A DNA stretch of 64,000 bases, taken from assembly GCF_003604215.1 (NCBI RefSeq), contig NZ_QXGS01000001.1:620001-684000 (forward strand), in the 5' to 3' direction. Shown piece by piece: positions 37,115 to 46,278 of this stretch. The stretch's first letter is position 1, and the number at the start of each line of letters is the position of its first letter. A program made the position numbers and the translations under genes. Under the pieces are notes generated by a model. It worked only from the letters and a program-made list of their open reading frames with translations. It was not told the origin of the DNA and searched no databases. Source of the DNA: Teichococcus vastitatis (GTDB lineage: Bacteria; Pseudomonadota; Alphaproteobacteria; Acetobacterales; Acetobacteraceae).

Positions 37115-37145
37115 AAAAAAACCCCGGGGGCCTGGGCCCCGCAGG
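37115..37145 (-). terminator. intrinsic terminator of the cold-shock gene
   Basis: On the minus strand a GC-rich hairpin (CGGGGCC / GGCCCCCG core, extended by CCC/GGG with small bulges) ends in seven Ts (37115-37121). A second hairpin, 37155-37174 (TCCGGG/CCCGGA), lies between it and the csp stop. This is the best rho-independent terminator in the window. Confidence 0.8.
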
Positions 37146-37185
37146 GTTCGACGGTCCGGGGCCGAAGTCCCGGACGATCAGCCAT

Positions 37186-37392
37186 TCAGATCTGCTTCAG
37201 GTTGCCGGCGGAGACCTTGCCCTCGCGGCCCTTCTGCAGCTCGAACTCCACGCGCTCGCCTTCGTTCAGCCCCTGCAGGCCGGCACGCTGCACATCGGTG
37301 ATGTGCACGAACACGTCCTTGGAGCCGTCTTCCGGCTGAATGAAACCGAAACCCTTGGTCGGGTTGAACCACTTCACGGTACCAGTCGGCAT
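37186..37392 (-). CDS. cspA: CspA-family cold-shock protein
   Basis: A 68-residue single cold-shock domain that binds single-stranded RNA and DNA and melts secondary structure. [15 protein letters not shown] contains RNP1 (KGFGFI) and VFVHITDV contains RNP2. The start is ATG 37392, with ACGGAG eight bases upstream. The C-terminus is [13 protein letters not shown]. The 198-base upstream region is a plausible long leader, as is usual for cold-shock mRNAs. Whether expression is cold-induced or constitutive cannot be told. Confidence 0.95.
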   Translation of the reverse strand: MPTGTVKWFNPTKGFGFIQPEDGSKDVFVHITDVQRAGLQGLNEGERVEFELQKGREGKVSAGNLKQI

Positions 37393-37590
37393 CGCAGTGC
37401 TCCGTAGATAGGAAGTTCCTTCACGCGACATGCGCGATGGATCAACTTTCGATGGGACCGGGCACCAGGCACGCCGCACTGCCTCAGGGGCCAGTACGAT
37501 GAAGGCAAGCCGAAACCAAAACCAGTCGACGGAGGCACATCTAGGGATACCAGGCTCATATCACAACCGGAAAGCACGTGAGATCGCGAT

Positions 37591-38766
37591 TCAGCGGCGT
37601 TCGGTCGCGAAATAGGCCAAGGACAAGGCAGGCAGGGCAAGGCCGCACATCGCGGTCAGGAACCAGCCACCGGCGGCGAAGCTCCAGCCGCCGAGCGCGG
37701 AGCCCACGGCGCCGCCGAGAAAGAACGTTGCCATGTAGAGCCCGTTCAGCCGGCCGCGCAGCTCGGCGCCGAGGCCGAAGATCACCCGCTGGCCCAGCAC
37801 AACATTGGCCGACACGGCGAAGTCGAGCGCGATGCCCGCCAGCACCAGCAGGACCAGCGCCAAGGTGGAGCCTGCCGGCGCCGGCAGGGTGAGCAGAAAG
37901 GACGCCATGCCGAGCAGCAGCGCCGCCGCCGTGGCTGGCCGCACCCAGCCGCGATCGGCCACCCGCCCGGCGATCGGCGCCGAGATCACCCCCGCCACCC
38001 CGGCCAGGGCGAACAGCGCGATGCCGGTCTGGGACAGGTGGAACTCGCCCGCGAGCCGCAGCGGCACGGCGGTCCAGAACAAGGAGAACGCGCCGAACAG
38101 CCCGGCATGGTACAGGGCGCGGCGGCGCAGCGGCGGCAGCGTCACCGCCAGCCGCCCCATGGAGTGCAGCAGCGCGCCGTAGCCCATGCCGGAATGGGGC
38201 CTGCGGACCGGCAGCGCGAGCCGCAGCACCACGCCGAGCGCGAGCATCAGCGCCGCCGACAGCACGAACACGGCGTGCCAGGAGCTGAGGCCGGTGACGA
38301 AGCTGGCCACGGGACGGGCCAGCATGATGCCGAGCATCAATCCGCTCATCACATTGCCGACTACCCGTCCGCGCATCGCTTCCGGCGCCATGTGCGCGGC
38401 ATAGGGCACCAGGATCTGCACCGCGACCGAGCCCAGGCCGATCATCAGCGAGGCCAGCAGAAAGGGCAGCGCCGAACCGGACAGCGCCGCCAGCACCACC
38501 CCGAGCCCGGCCAGGGCCGTGACGCACAGCACCAGCAGGCGGTTCTCGATCAGGTCGGCCAGCGGCACCACCAGCAACAGGCCGATGCCGTAGCCGATCT
38601 GCGTCATGGTGACGATCAGGCCGGCAGCGCCGGGGGACAGGCCCAGCTCGGCGCTGATCGGACCGATCAGCGGCTGCGCGTAATAGATGTTGGCCACGAT
38701 CAACCCGCAGGCGGCGGCCAGCAGCAGGGTCAGCCAGTGGGGAACGGCAGCAGGCGAGTCTATCAT
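37591..38766 (-). CDS. MFS transporter, YhhS/sugar-efflux-like type
   Basis: A 391-residue major facilitator with about 12 helices. The first helix ends VANIYYAQPLIGPI, a motif seen in a subgroup of predicted drug or sugar exporters. The loop 2-3 motif is LADLIENRLLVL, and the second half contains GRVADRGWVRPATAA. The AELRGRLNGLYMATFFLGGA segment near the C-terminus is typical of this branch. Substrate unknown. It is divergent from the MATE gene (160-base gap) and upstream of cspA on the same strand. Confidence 0.85.
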   Translation of the reverse strand: MIDSPAAVPHWLTLLLAAACGLIVANIYYAQPLIGPISAELGLSPGAAGLIVTMTQIGYGIGLLLVVPLADLIENRLLVLCVTALAGLGVVLAALSGSALPFLLASLMIGLGSVAVQILVPYAAHMAPEAMRGRVVGNVMSGLMLGIMLARPVASFVTGLSSWHAVFVLSAALMLALGVVLRLALPVRRPHSGMGYGALLHSMGRLAVTLPPLRRRALYHAGLFGAFSLFWTAVPLRLAGEFHLSQTGIALFALAGVAGVISAPIAGRVADRGWVRPATAAALLLGMASFLLTLPAPAGSTLALVLLVLAGIALDFAVSANVVLGQRVIFGLGAELRGRLNGLYMATFFLGGAVGSALGGWSFAAGGWFLTAMCGLALPALSLAYFATERR

Positions 38767-38926
38767 TCAAGGTCCGGGATGGTGTGCAGCGCATCATGGC
38801 CGGGCTCCCCCGCAGTGTCGCGCCTGCCCGGCGCATGGCTGCCTCAACCGGCCCCCGCCGCCGGGCGGCCGGACACGAGATCGTCGCGGGATTTCCGGCG
38901 CCACCTGCGCTAGAGCCGCTCCGACC

Positions 38927-40345
38927 ATGCACACGGACACCATCGAGGCGCAGAAGGCGCCGCTTTCCCCGGGAGGATGGGAGCGCGAGCTCCGCGCCAC
39001 CCTGATGCTCGCCTGGCCCCTGGCGCTGACCAACCTGTCGCAGATCGCGCTGGTGCTGACCGATACCCTGTTCCTCGGCCGCATCGGCGAGTTGCCGCTG
39101 GCGGCCGTGACGCTGGGCGGCAACCTGTACTTCATCGCGCTGTCCCCGGCCTTCGGCGCCGCCTTTGCCGCCTCCGCCATGCTGGCGCAGGAGCGCGGGC
39201 GGGTACGCCACCACATGCGGGAGATGCGCCGCACCGTGCGCGCCGCCGCCTGGCTCGGCCTTCCGCTGTTTCTGGTGCTGGGCACCCTGTTGTGGAACAC
39301 CGGCGCCCTTCTGCTGGCCGCGGGGCAGGACCCGGCACTGGCGGCCGAGGCGCAGCGCTACAACCGGGCGCTGCTGTGGGGCATGCCGTTCTTCTACGGC
39401 TTCGCCGTGCTGCGCGGCTTCCTGGCCGCGATGGGGCGCCCGGCGCCGGCGCTCTGGGTGTCGGCGCTCGCCATCGGAGTGAACGCGGCGCTGCTTTACG
39501 TTCTGGTGGCGGGGGGCTTAGGCGTGTCCTCCATGGGAGTGGTGGGGGCCGGGCTGTCCAGCGCCATCGCCAATGGCAGCATGCTGCTCGGCCTCGCCCT
39601 GTGGATCATGCGCGACCGCCAGCTGTCCCGCTTCCGGCTGATGGGCCGGTTCTGGCGGGCCGATTGGCGCCGCATCGGCGAGATGGTAGCGGTCGGCCTG
39701 CCCATCGCCGGCTCCATGCTGCTGGAAATCGGCATCTTCAGTGCCACCGCCCTGGTGATGGGCTGGTTCAACCCCACCGCCGTGGCGGCCCATGCCGTGG
39801 CCCTGCAGGTGGCCAGCGCGTGCTTCATGGTGCCGATGGGCATCGGACAGGCCGCCACGGCCCGGGTCGGCTTGGCCGCCGGGGCGGATGACGCGCAGGC
39901 CGCGTGGCGCGCCGGCTGGGTGGCGATCGGCCTCGGCGGCGGCTTCATGGCCCTGACGGCCACCGTGCTGCTGCTGCTGCCTGGCCCGGTGGCCGCCCTG
40001 TTCCTGGCGCCGGAGCTGGGCGAGGCGCGCGCGCTGGCCGCCACGCTGCTGATGGTGGCGGGCGTGTTCCAGTTGTCGGACGGGGTGCAGGCCGTCGCCG
40101 CCGGCGCGTTGCGCGGGCTGAAGGATACCCGCCTGCCGCTGCTGTTCGCCGCGCTGGGCTATTGGGGGCTCGGACTGCCGATCGGCCTCGGCCTCGGCTT
40201 TCCGGGCGGCTGGGGGCCGCTCGGCGTCTGGATCGGATTGGCCAGCGGCTTGGCGGTGGTGGCGGTGCTGATGACGTTGCGCTGGGCCCAGTTGGCGGGC
40301 CGCGGCCGGACCCGGCCGATCCGGCTGGCGGTGCAGCCGGGCTAG
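38927..40345 (+). CDS. MATE-family multidrug/cation antiporter
   Basis: A 472-residue MATE (NorM-like) exporter with two bundles of six helices. WPLALTNLSQIALVLTDTLF opens helix 1 and LGRIGELPLAAVTLG follows; the second lobe begins GLPIAGSMLLEIGIFSATAL. QASACFM-type helix 8 and GVQAVAAGALRGLKDTRLPL near the C-terminus are family marks. Expected to export cationic drugs in exchange for sodium or protons. ATG 38927 is chosen as the first Met near the conserved region; the frame is open upstream over the divergent gene. Confidence 0.9.
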   Translation: MHTDTIEAQKAPLSPGGWERELRATLMLAWPLALTNLSQIALVLTDTLFLGRIGELPLAAVTLGGNLYFIALSPAFGAAFAASAMLAQERGRVRHHMREMRRTVRAAAWLGLPLFLVLGTLLWNTGALLLAAGQDPALAAEAQRYNRALLWGMPFFYGFAVLRGFLAAMGRPAPALWVSALAIGVNAALLYVLVAGGLGVSSMGVVGAGLSSAIANGSMLLGLALWIMRDRQLSRFRLMGRFWRADWRRIGEMVAVGLPIAGSMLLEIGIFSATALVMGWFNPTAVAAHAVALQVASACFMVPMGIGQAATARVGLAAGADDAQAAWRAGWVAIGLGGGFMALTATVLLLLPGPVAALFLAPELGEARALAATLLMVAGVFQLSDGVQAVAAGALRGLKDTRLPLLFAALGYWGLGLPIGLGLGFPGGWGPLGVWIGLASGLAVVAVLMTLRWAQLAGRGRTRPIRLAVQPG

Positions 40346-40412
40346 GCACCACCCCTGGCGGGGGCGGCGCTTCGGATTTACAGCTTGGCTTCGCAGCAAC
40401 ACCGGAAGCCCC

Positions 40413-41426
40413 ATGCCGAACACCGCCCCGACCCAGCCCCGCATCGCCTTCATCGGCAGCGGCGGCACCATGGCCTCGCTGGGCGAGAACGGCCTCGACA
40501 TCCAGGATTACGGGCGCCACGGCCGGGTCATGGACGCCGCCGCCATCGTGGCGCGCGTGCCGGAACTGGCGCTGGTGGCGGAGGTTATCCCCCGCCCCTA
40601 CAGCGCGGTGATCTCGACGCGCATTGGCTTCCGCGACTGGCAGGCCCTGTCCCGCGAATGCGACAAGGCCGTGGCCGAAATCCCTGGCCTCGCCGGCATC
40701 GTCATCGGCCATGGCACGGCGACGCTGGAGGAAACCGCTTATGCGCTGTCGCTGAGCCTGAAGGTGGCGGTACCGGTGGTCATGGTGGGCGCGCAGCGTC
40801 CCGCTTCCGGCCTGTCCGCCGACATGGGCATGAACCTGCTGAACGCGGTGCGCGTCGCGGCCTGCCCGGAATCGCGCGGCCTCGGCGTGCTGGTGCTGCT
40901 GAACGACGAGATCCAGGCGGCGCGCGAGGTGTCGAAAACCTCCACCTGGCGGCTGCAAACCTTCCGCACCCCGGATTTCGGCGTGCTGGGCCACGCGGAT
41001 GCCGACCGCATCAGCTATTACCGCAAGCCGCTGCGCCGCGTCGCGCCGGACACCGAATTCGACATCCGCACGCTCGGCGCCCTGCCCCGCGTCGACATCT
41101 GTTATTCCCATGCCGATGCCGACGAAACCGCCATCCGCGCCTTTGTCGCGGCCGGTGCCCGCGGCATCGTCAGCGCCGGCTTCGCCCCGGGCGGCCCGAC
41201 CCCCGTGGAGCAGGATGCCCTGGCCGAGGCGGTGAAGCAGGGCGTGGTGGTGGTGCAATCCACCCGCGTCGGCAGCGGGCGGGTGGTGGCCGGGACGCGC
41301 ATGCGGCAGCAGGGCATCCTGTCCGCCGACAACCTGACGCCGCAGAAGGCCCGCGTGCTGCTGGCCCTGGCGCTGACCGTGACCCAGGATCCGGCGGAGA
41401 TCGCGCGGATCTTCGCGACCTACTGA
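40413..41426 (+). CDS. asparaginase-like protein with altered second active-site motif
   Basis: A 337-residue member of the bacterial asparaginase (AnsA/AnsB) family. First nucleophile motif IGSGGTMAS with Thr19 is intact. The second motif, normally HGTDTMEET, reads HGTATLEET: Thr102 is kept, but the substrate-binding Asp is replaced by Ala103. The Lys of REVSKTSTW, equivalent to the catalytic Lys162 of E. coli AnsB, is present. No signal peptide, so cytoplasmic. It may hydrolyse asparagine poorly, or act on another amide. It stands alone, convergent with the DUF1028 gene. Confidence 0.85.
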   Translation: MPNTAPTQPRIAFIGSGGTMASLGENGLDIQDYGRHGRVMDAAAIVARVPELALVAEVIPRPYSAVISTRIGFRDWQALSRECDKAVAEIPGLAGIVIGHGTATLEETAYALSLSLKVAVPVVMVGAQRPASGLSADMGMNLLNAVRVAACPESRGLGVLVLLNDEIQAAREVSKTSTWRLQTFRTPDFGVLGHADADRISYYRKPLRRVAPDTEFDIRTLGALPRVDICYSHADADETAIRAFVAAGARGIVSAGFAPGGPTPVEQDALAEAVKQGVVVVQSTRVGSGRVVAGTRMRQQGILSADNLTPQKARVLLALALTVTQDPAEIARIFATY

Positions 41427-41451
41427 GCACGGCCGCCGCCGGCTCCCGCCG

Positions 41452-42108
41452 TCAGATCGGGCTGAAGCGCATCGGGTCCACGGCGCGCAGCACGTAATCC
41501 TCGGCCTGCGGCGCGTATTCGGTCCAGAGCGAGGCCAGCGCCTCGATCGGTCCGGCATCGCGGTCGACGCGCAGATCGGCGTAGGGAAAGCTCTCGGTTC
41601 CCACGATCAGCAGCGCCGCCGAGACCAGCGGGCGTCCTTCTCCGCCCGCCGCCTCTCCGGCCCGCAGCGCGGCGATCAGCCGGTCACCCAGCGCCGCCTC
41701 GGGCTGGGCCAGGAACGCCTCCACCATGCGCTGCGGCACCTGGTCGCTAGCCAGGATGTTGCCGATGGCGATGCAGTCGGCGCCCTCCGCATGGTTGTGC
41801 GCCGGCTTCACCCGCGCGCCGTGGAAGAAGGCGGTGCGCCCGGCCGAGTCGATCGCCGCCAGTTGCCGCCAGCCGGCATCCGGCGTGCTGGCGGCCAGGG
41901 CGGCGATCGTTTCTGCCGCGGAGCAGCCGCTGCGCAGCAGGTCCAGGCCGCGCGGCCCGAGCCGCGGATCGGTGCGGTGCTGAGTCAGCACGCCGCCAAG
42001 GCCGGCCCGGAGAAACGGCACCCGCGCCCCGATGCTGAGGCCTGAGGTGGTGGCGACGGCGCCGAAATGGCCGGTGCGGAGGCAGCGGCCGAGCAGGGAA
42101 AAGGTCAT
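41452..42108 (-). CDS. DUF1028 protein, Ntn-hydrolase-like
   Basis: A 218-residue DUF1028 protein. TFSLLGRCLRTGHFGAVATT, GPRGLDLLRSG, AAIDSAGRTAFFHGA and AIGNILASDQVPQ are typical. The fold is of the Ntn-hydrolase type; the members are often annotated as putative major pilin subunits or peptidases, without firm evidence. ATG 42108 is used; the frame extends 28 codons upstream without similarity. It converges on the asparaginase-like gene and is divergent from the YjbH-like gene. Confidence 0.8.
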   Translation of the reverse strand: MTFSLLGRCLRTGHFGAVATTSGLSIGARVPFLRAGLGGVLTQHRTDPRLGPRGLDLLRSGCSAAETIAALAASTPDAGWRQLAAIDSAGRTAFFHGARVKPAHNHAEGADCIAIGNILASDQVPQRMVEAFLAQPEAALGDRLIAALRAGEAAGGEGRPLVSAALLIVGTESFPYADLRVDRDAGPIEALASLWTEYAPQAEDYVLRAVDPMRFSPI

Positions 42109-42217
42109 GGCCCGGCATTGGAGGGGAGGTGCCGGGCCTTGTCCACCGCCCCGCCCGGCGGCGCGCAAAATCCTGGCGCGGCTTCGCGTCATCGGTTATT
42201 ATCACAGCATCGTGAGT

Positions 42218-44350
42218 ATGCTCGCCGGAAAAGCCGGCAAATGCCTCGGCCTCGTGCGTGTGGCGGCCATGCTGCTTCTGGCAGGCCTCGGGGCCGCGCG
42301 GGCGGAGGAGATTCCCGCCACCGGCGGCGATTTCGGCGGTGTCGGGCTGATCGAGATGCGCAATGCGCGGCTCCGCCCCGATGGCACGCTGGAAGCCGGC
42401 ACCGCGATCCGGCACCAGCGGCGCTTCTGGTTCCTGAATTTCCAGGCCCTGCCGTTTCTGGAAACCACCTTTCGCCTGACGGAACGCCTGGACGCCACCA
42501 GCGGACGGGGCATGACCACCGACCGCGCCTTCGACCTGAAGCTGCGGCTGCTGGAGGAAACCGACACCACCCCGGCCCTGGCGATCGGCCTGCAGGATTT
42601 CATCGGCACCGGCCTGTATGCGGGGGAGTACATCGCCGCCTCCAAGCGCTGGTGGGGCTTCGACGTGACGGCGGGGCTGGGCTGGGGCCGCATCGGCACC
42701 GGGGCGGAGTGGAACAGCCCGCTCGCCCTCGCCTCCGACAGCTTCCGGGACCGGCCGCGCGATGTCGGCCGCGGCGGCACCGTGCAGACCGGCTTCTTCC
42801 GTGGCGAGGACATGGCGCCCTTTGCCGGCGTGGAATGGAGCGTGCCGGCCTTCGGCACTCCCTGGGGCGCGCTGGACGGGCTGCGCGCCAAGGCCGAATG
42901 GTCCGGCGACGCGCTGCGCGACGAGCGTGGCGGCTACCCGGCCCGCCGCACGGCCCTGCGCGGCGAAGCGGAGTCGCGCGTCAATCTGGGACTGCAATGG
43001 AGCAATGGCTGGGCCGATGCCGGCCTGCACTTCGTGCATGGCACCGACCTGCTGTTCCGTCTCTCGCTGCGCATGGATCCCGCCGAGCCGCCATCCCTCG
43101 CCCTGCCGGCGCCGCCGCCCCTGTCGGCCCGCCCGCGCGGCATCGCGGGCGACGAGGTGACGCTGGCGCAGGCCGTGTTCGACAGGCTGGCCGGTGCCGG
43201 CTTTCGCGGCCTCGCCTTTCGCCAGGATGGCGGCGCGGCCGAGATCGCCCTGTCCGGCGGCAGTTACCGCACCTTGCCGCAGGTCACCGCGCGGGCGCTG
43301 CGCGCGGTGCAGCCGGTGCTGCCGCCGGGGCTGGAGATGCTTCGGCTGCGCTGGTGGCGCTCGGGCACGGAGATCGCCGTGCTGGACGTGCCGCGGCTGA
43401 CGCTGGAAGCGTTGGCCGTCGGCCTGTCCAGCCCCGAGGAAGCCTGGATGGCCAGCCGCCTGCTGCCCGCCACCGGGGAGTTGGCGCCGGGCACGCTGCG
43501 GGCGCCGGGCCCGTTCTGGGACTGGGAGGTCGGACCGCGCCTCGGCCTGGCGCTGGGCGATCCGTCACGCACGCTGCGCTGGCAGGCATCCCTGGGCGCG
43601 GGAGCGCGGCTCGATCTCGGCAGCGGCTTCGCCCTGGCCGGCGGCGTGCAGCAGGCGCTGTTCGGCAACCTGTCGGGCGGCCTGCCCTCGGACAGTCTGC
43701 TGCCGCACGTCCGCAGCGACTATGCCGAATATGCGCGGCAAGGGCGAACCGCCGTGTCCACCCTCTATGCCGAGCGGATCTGGACCCTGGCACCGGACGT
43801 GTTCGCCCGCGCCTCGGCCGGGTATCTGGAGCCGATGTTCGGCGGCCTGTCCGCCGAGGTGCTGTGGCGGCCGCAGGACCGCCCCTTCGCCCTGGGCCTC
43901 GACCTCAACTGGGTGGCGCAGCGTGAATTCGACGGCAAGCTGGGCTTCCGCGGCTACAGCGTGGCCACCGGGCACGCCTCGCTTTACGCCGACCTGCCGG
44001 TGTGGAACCTGTTCGGGATCCTGCGCGCCGGCCGTTATCTCGCCGGCGACTGGGGCACCACGGTGGAGGTCGGCCGTCGCTTCGATTCGGGCATCGAGGT
44101 CGGCGGCTTCGCCACCTTCACCAACGTGTCGGCGGCGCGCTTCGGCGAGGGCTCCTTCGACAAGGGGCTCTATGTCCGGATCCCGCTGTCGCTGTTCGGG
44201 CGGCAGGATGCCGGGATCGGCAGCGCGGTGATCCGCCCGGTGCAGCGCGATGGCGGCCAGCGCCTATCGGTGGACAACCCGCTCTGGGAGGTGACGCGCG
44301 ACGGGCGGCAGGACGCGCTGCGCCGGAGCATCGGCGGCTTCGCCCGGTGA
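42218..44350 (+). CDS. YjbH/GfcD-family outer-membrane exopolysaccharide protein
   Basis: A 710-residue protein of the YjbH/DUF940 family, predicted outer-membrane beta-barrel linked to exopolysaccharide. A signal peptide (LVRVAAMLLLAGLGAARAEE) ends near residue 30. The first half shows alternating strands and GTGLYAGEYIAASKRWWGFD; the second half has FALAGGVQQALFGNL, LPHVRSDYAEYARQG, PDVFARASAGYLEPMFGG and GTTVEVGRRFDSGIEVGGFA. The middle (about 310-430) is a globular segment. Typical operons contain yjbE-F-G beside it, but none is here, so this is an orphan copy. Start could be ATG 42218 or GTG 42212. Confidence 0.8.
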   Translation: MLAGKAGKCLGLVRVAAMLLLAGLGAARAEEIPATGGDFGGVGLIEMRNARLRPDGTLEAGTAIRHQRRFWFLNFQALPFLETTFRLTERLDATSGRGMTTDRAFDLKLRLLEETDTTPALAIGLQDFIGTGLYAGEYIAASKRWWGFDVTAGLGWGRIGTGAEWNSPLALASDSFRDRPRDVGRGGTVQTGFFRGEDMAPFAGVEWSVPAFGTPWGALDGLRAKAEWSGDALRDERGGYPARRTALRGEAESRVNLGLQWSNGWADAGLHFVHGTDLLFRLSLRMDPAEPPSLALPAPPPLSARPRGIAGDEVTLAQAVFDRLAGAGFRGLAFRQDGGAAEIALSGGSYRTLPQVTARALRAVQPVLPPGLEMLRLRWWRSGTEIAVLDVPRLTLEALAVGLSSPEEAWMASRLLPATGELAPGTLRAPGPFWDWEVGPRLGLALGDPSRTLRWQASLGAGARLDLGSGFALAGGVQQALFGNLSGGLPSDSLLPHVRSDYAEYARQGRTAVSTLYAERIWTLAPDVFARASAGYLEPMFGGLSAEVLWRPQDRPFALGLDLNWVAQREFDGKLGFRGYSVATGHASLYADLPVWNLFGILRAGRYLAGDWGTTVEVGRRFDSGIEVGGFATFTNVSAARFGEGSFDKGLYVRIPLSLFGRQDAGIGSAVIRPVQRDGGQRLSVDNPLWEVTRDGRQDALRRSIGGFAR

Positions 44351-44369
44351 TCCCCGTGCCGCCCGCCGC

Positions 44370-44397
44370 TTGACCCGGCGGCCCCGGCACACGATTT
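44370..44397 (+). promoter_or_regulatory. candidate promoter upstream of trxA
   Basis: TTGACC (44370-44375) followed after 16 bases by CGATTT (44392-44397), 53 bases before the trxA ATG. The -35 is good, the -10 weak; listed as a candidate only. Confidence 0.3.
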
Positions 44398-44450
44398 CTG
44401 GGCGGACACACGACGCGCCCGACAACCGGGCACGCTGAGGAAAGAGACAC

Positions 44451-44783
44451 ATGAGCGAACTCACCAAGGCCGTCAGCGACGACAGCTTCAAGCAGGATGT
44501 GCTGGGTGCCTCCGGCCCCGTGCTGGTGGATTTTTGGGCCGAGTGGTGCGGTCCCTGCCGCATGGTGGCGCCGATCCTGGACGAGATCGCCAAGGACTAT
44601 GCCGGGCAGTTGACCATCGCCAAGGTGAACATCGACGAGAACCCGATGACGCCGAACGAGTACGCGGTGCGCGGCATCCCCACCATGATCCTGTTCAAGG
44701 ACGGCAAGCCGGTCGAAACCAAGGTCGGCGCGCTGCCCAAGAGCGCCCTGAAGGATTGGATTGCCGGCGCACTGGCGAAGTAA
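44451..44783 (+). CDS. trxA: thioredoxin
   Basis: A 110-residue thioredoxin with the WCGPC active site (Cys33, Cys36) and the cis-Pro loop in [32 protein letters not shown] and LKDWIAGAL are standard. GAGGAAAGAG precedes the ATG. It is a general disulfide reductant of the cytoplasm. The next gene begins five bases after its stop but codes for an exported enzyme. Confidence 0.97.
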   Translation: MSELTKAVSDDSFKQDVLGASGPVLVDFWAEWCGPCRMVAPILDEIAKDYAGQLTIAKVNIDENPMTPNEYAVRGIPTMILFKDGKPVETKVGALPKSALKDWIAGALAK

Positions 44784-44788
44784 GCGCC

Positions 44789-45946
44789 TTGACCCCGCCG
44801 CGCCGCCGCCTCGCCGCCCTGGCCCTCGCTTTGTCGCTGGGCGGCGCCACCATGGCCTGCGCCCAGCGCCCGGGAGGTGGCGAGGCGGTGGTGCGCAGCG
44901 AGGCCGCGAGCTTCCGCGCCACCTCCTTCGCCGCCGGGTTGGAGCATCCCTGGGGTGCCGCCTTCCTGCCCGATGGCCGGATGCTGGTGACCGAGCGCCC
45001 CGGGCGGATCCGGCTGGTGACGCGGGACGGCAGCGTTTCGCCGCCGCTTGCGGGCGTGCCGGCGGTGGCGGCGGGTGGCCAGGGTGGCCTGCTGGACATC
45101 CAACTGGCCCCCGACTTCGCCAGCAGCCGCGAGCTGTATTTCTGCCAGGCGGCCGCGGTGCGCGGTGGCAATCTCACCCGGCTGGTGCGGGCGCGGCTGG
45201 CCGCCGATGCGCGTTCGCTGGACATGGTACAGCCGTTGCTGGACGCCACCCCGGCCCAGACCGGCAACGGCCATTACGGTTGTCGCATCGCCTTTGGCCC
45301 GGATAGCAAGGTCTACCTGACCACCGGCGACCGGCAGCGCCAGTCGGAGCGGGCGCAGGATGTCTCGGATCTCGCCGGCAAGCTGCTGCGGCTGGAACGC
45401 GATGGACGGCCGGCCGAAGGCAACCCGCCCATCCCCGGCAACAATGCGCGGCCGGAGATCTTTGCCCTCGGCCTGCGCTCGCCACAGGGCTTGGCGGTGA
45501 ACCCGGCCACCAGCACGCTGTGGGAGGTCGAGATGGGCCCGCGCGGCGGCGACGAGGTGAATCTGGTCCGTCCCGGAGCCAATTTCGGCTGGCCCGTGGT
45601 AGGCCATGGCCGGGCCTATAGCGGCGCTCAGATTCACGAGGCGGATTCGCGGCCGGACATGCAGGACCCGTTGCGGGCCTGGGTCCCGTCGATCAGCCCG
45701 TCCGGCGCCGCCTTCTACACCGGCGAGGCGTTCCCCGGCTGGAAGAACAACCTGTTTCTCGGCGCGCTGAGCGGCGCGGGCCTGCTGCGCCTGACCACGG
45801 AGGGTGACCGCATCATCGGCGAGGAGCGCCTGCTCTGGGGCCGGACGCGGATCCGCCATGTGCTGGCGGGGCCGGACGGCTTCCTGTACCTGCTGACCGA
45901 TGAGAGCCGCGGCCGCATCCTGCGGCTGGAGCCGGCGGAAGGCTGA
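44789..45946 (+). CDS. exported PQQ-dependent sugar dehydrogenase-like (glucose/sorbosone dehydrogenase family) protein
   Basis: A 385-residue beta-propeller of the soluble glucose/sorbosone dehydrogenase family. An N-terminal signal RRRLAALALALSLGGATMACAQ targets it to the periplasm, perhaps as a lipoprotein. Core motifs: LEHPWGAAFLPDGRMLVTER, GGQGGLLDIQLAPDF, GNGHYGCRIAFGPDSKVYLT, LRSPQGLAVNPATSTLWEVE, GPRGGDEVNLVRPGANFGWP and the closing FLYLLTDESRGRILRL. In this family PQQ and calcium bind across the propeller top. The start is taken as TTG 44789, as no ATG or GTG fits the signal peptide. Substrate unknown; PQQ synthesis genes are not in the window. Confidence 0.82.
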   Translation: MTPPRRRLAALALALSLGGATMACAQRPGGGEAVVRSEAASFRATSFAAGLEHPWGAAFLPDGRMLVTERPGRIRLVTRDGSVSPPLAGVPAVAAGGQGGLLDIQLAPDFASSRELYFCQAAAVRGGNLTRLVRARLAADARSLDMVQPLLDATPAQTGNGHYGCRIAFGPDSKVYLTTGDRQRQSERAQDVSDLAGKLLRLERDGRPAEGNPPIPGNNARPEIFALGLRSPQGLAVNPATSTLWEVEMGPRGGDEVNLVRPGANFGWPVVGHGRAYSGAQIHEADSRPDMQDPLRAWVPSISPSGAAFYTGEAFPGWKNNLFLGALSGAGLLRLTTEGDRIIGEERLLWGRTRIRHVLAGPDGFLYLLTDESRGRILRLEPAEG

Positions 45947-45950
45947 CGGC

Positions 45951-46274
45951 TCAGCCTTCCAGGGCCGCGAACCATTCGGCATAAGGCGTGTTGCGCGCCA
46001 TGTGGCGGTTGAGGTCCGGCGCACCATCCCTCCACCACACCGGCCCGCGTTCCCCGAGGGCGTGCTTGGCCGCCTCGATGCGCCGGCGCGCTGCCTCACG
46101 CCCGGCCTCGTCGCCCTGGCGCATGGCCTGCTGCTTGGCACGCCGGCCGGCCATGAGTTCGCGGGTCAGCGCCGCGCGCTCCGCCTCGCCGAGGGCGGGA
46201 TCGGCGCGGCGCCACAGTCGCCCCCGTACCACGAAATAGCGTCCGTCCGGGGTCACCGGATGCTTCTCCGGCAT
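45951..46274 (-). CDS. small conserved protein paired with the radical SAM gene
   Basis: A 107-residue charged, helical protein. It starts HPVTPDGRYFVVRGRLWRRAD, has an Arg/Ala/Glu-rich middle (likely a helical hairpin), and ends AKHALGERGPVWW-type, then DLNRHMARNTPYAEWFAAL. I recognise this pattern as conserved in alphaproteobacteria but know of no assigned function. Its ATG is four bases after the stop of the radical SAM gene, which suggests an operon. Confidence 0.7.
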   Translation of the reverse strand: MPEKHPVTPDGRYFVVRGRLWRRADPALGEAERAALTRELMAGRRAKQQAMRQGDEAGREAARRRIEAAKHALGERGPVWWRDGAPDLNRHMARNTPYAEWFAALEG

Positions 46275-46278
46275 CGCC

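Noticed and set aside
35266-37407. 713-codon plus-strand open frame opposite the IlvD/Edd dehydratase
   Set aside because: Antisense shadow without recognisable domain; the dehydratase on the other strand is complete.
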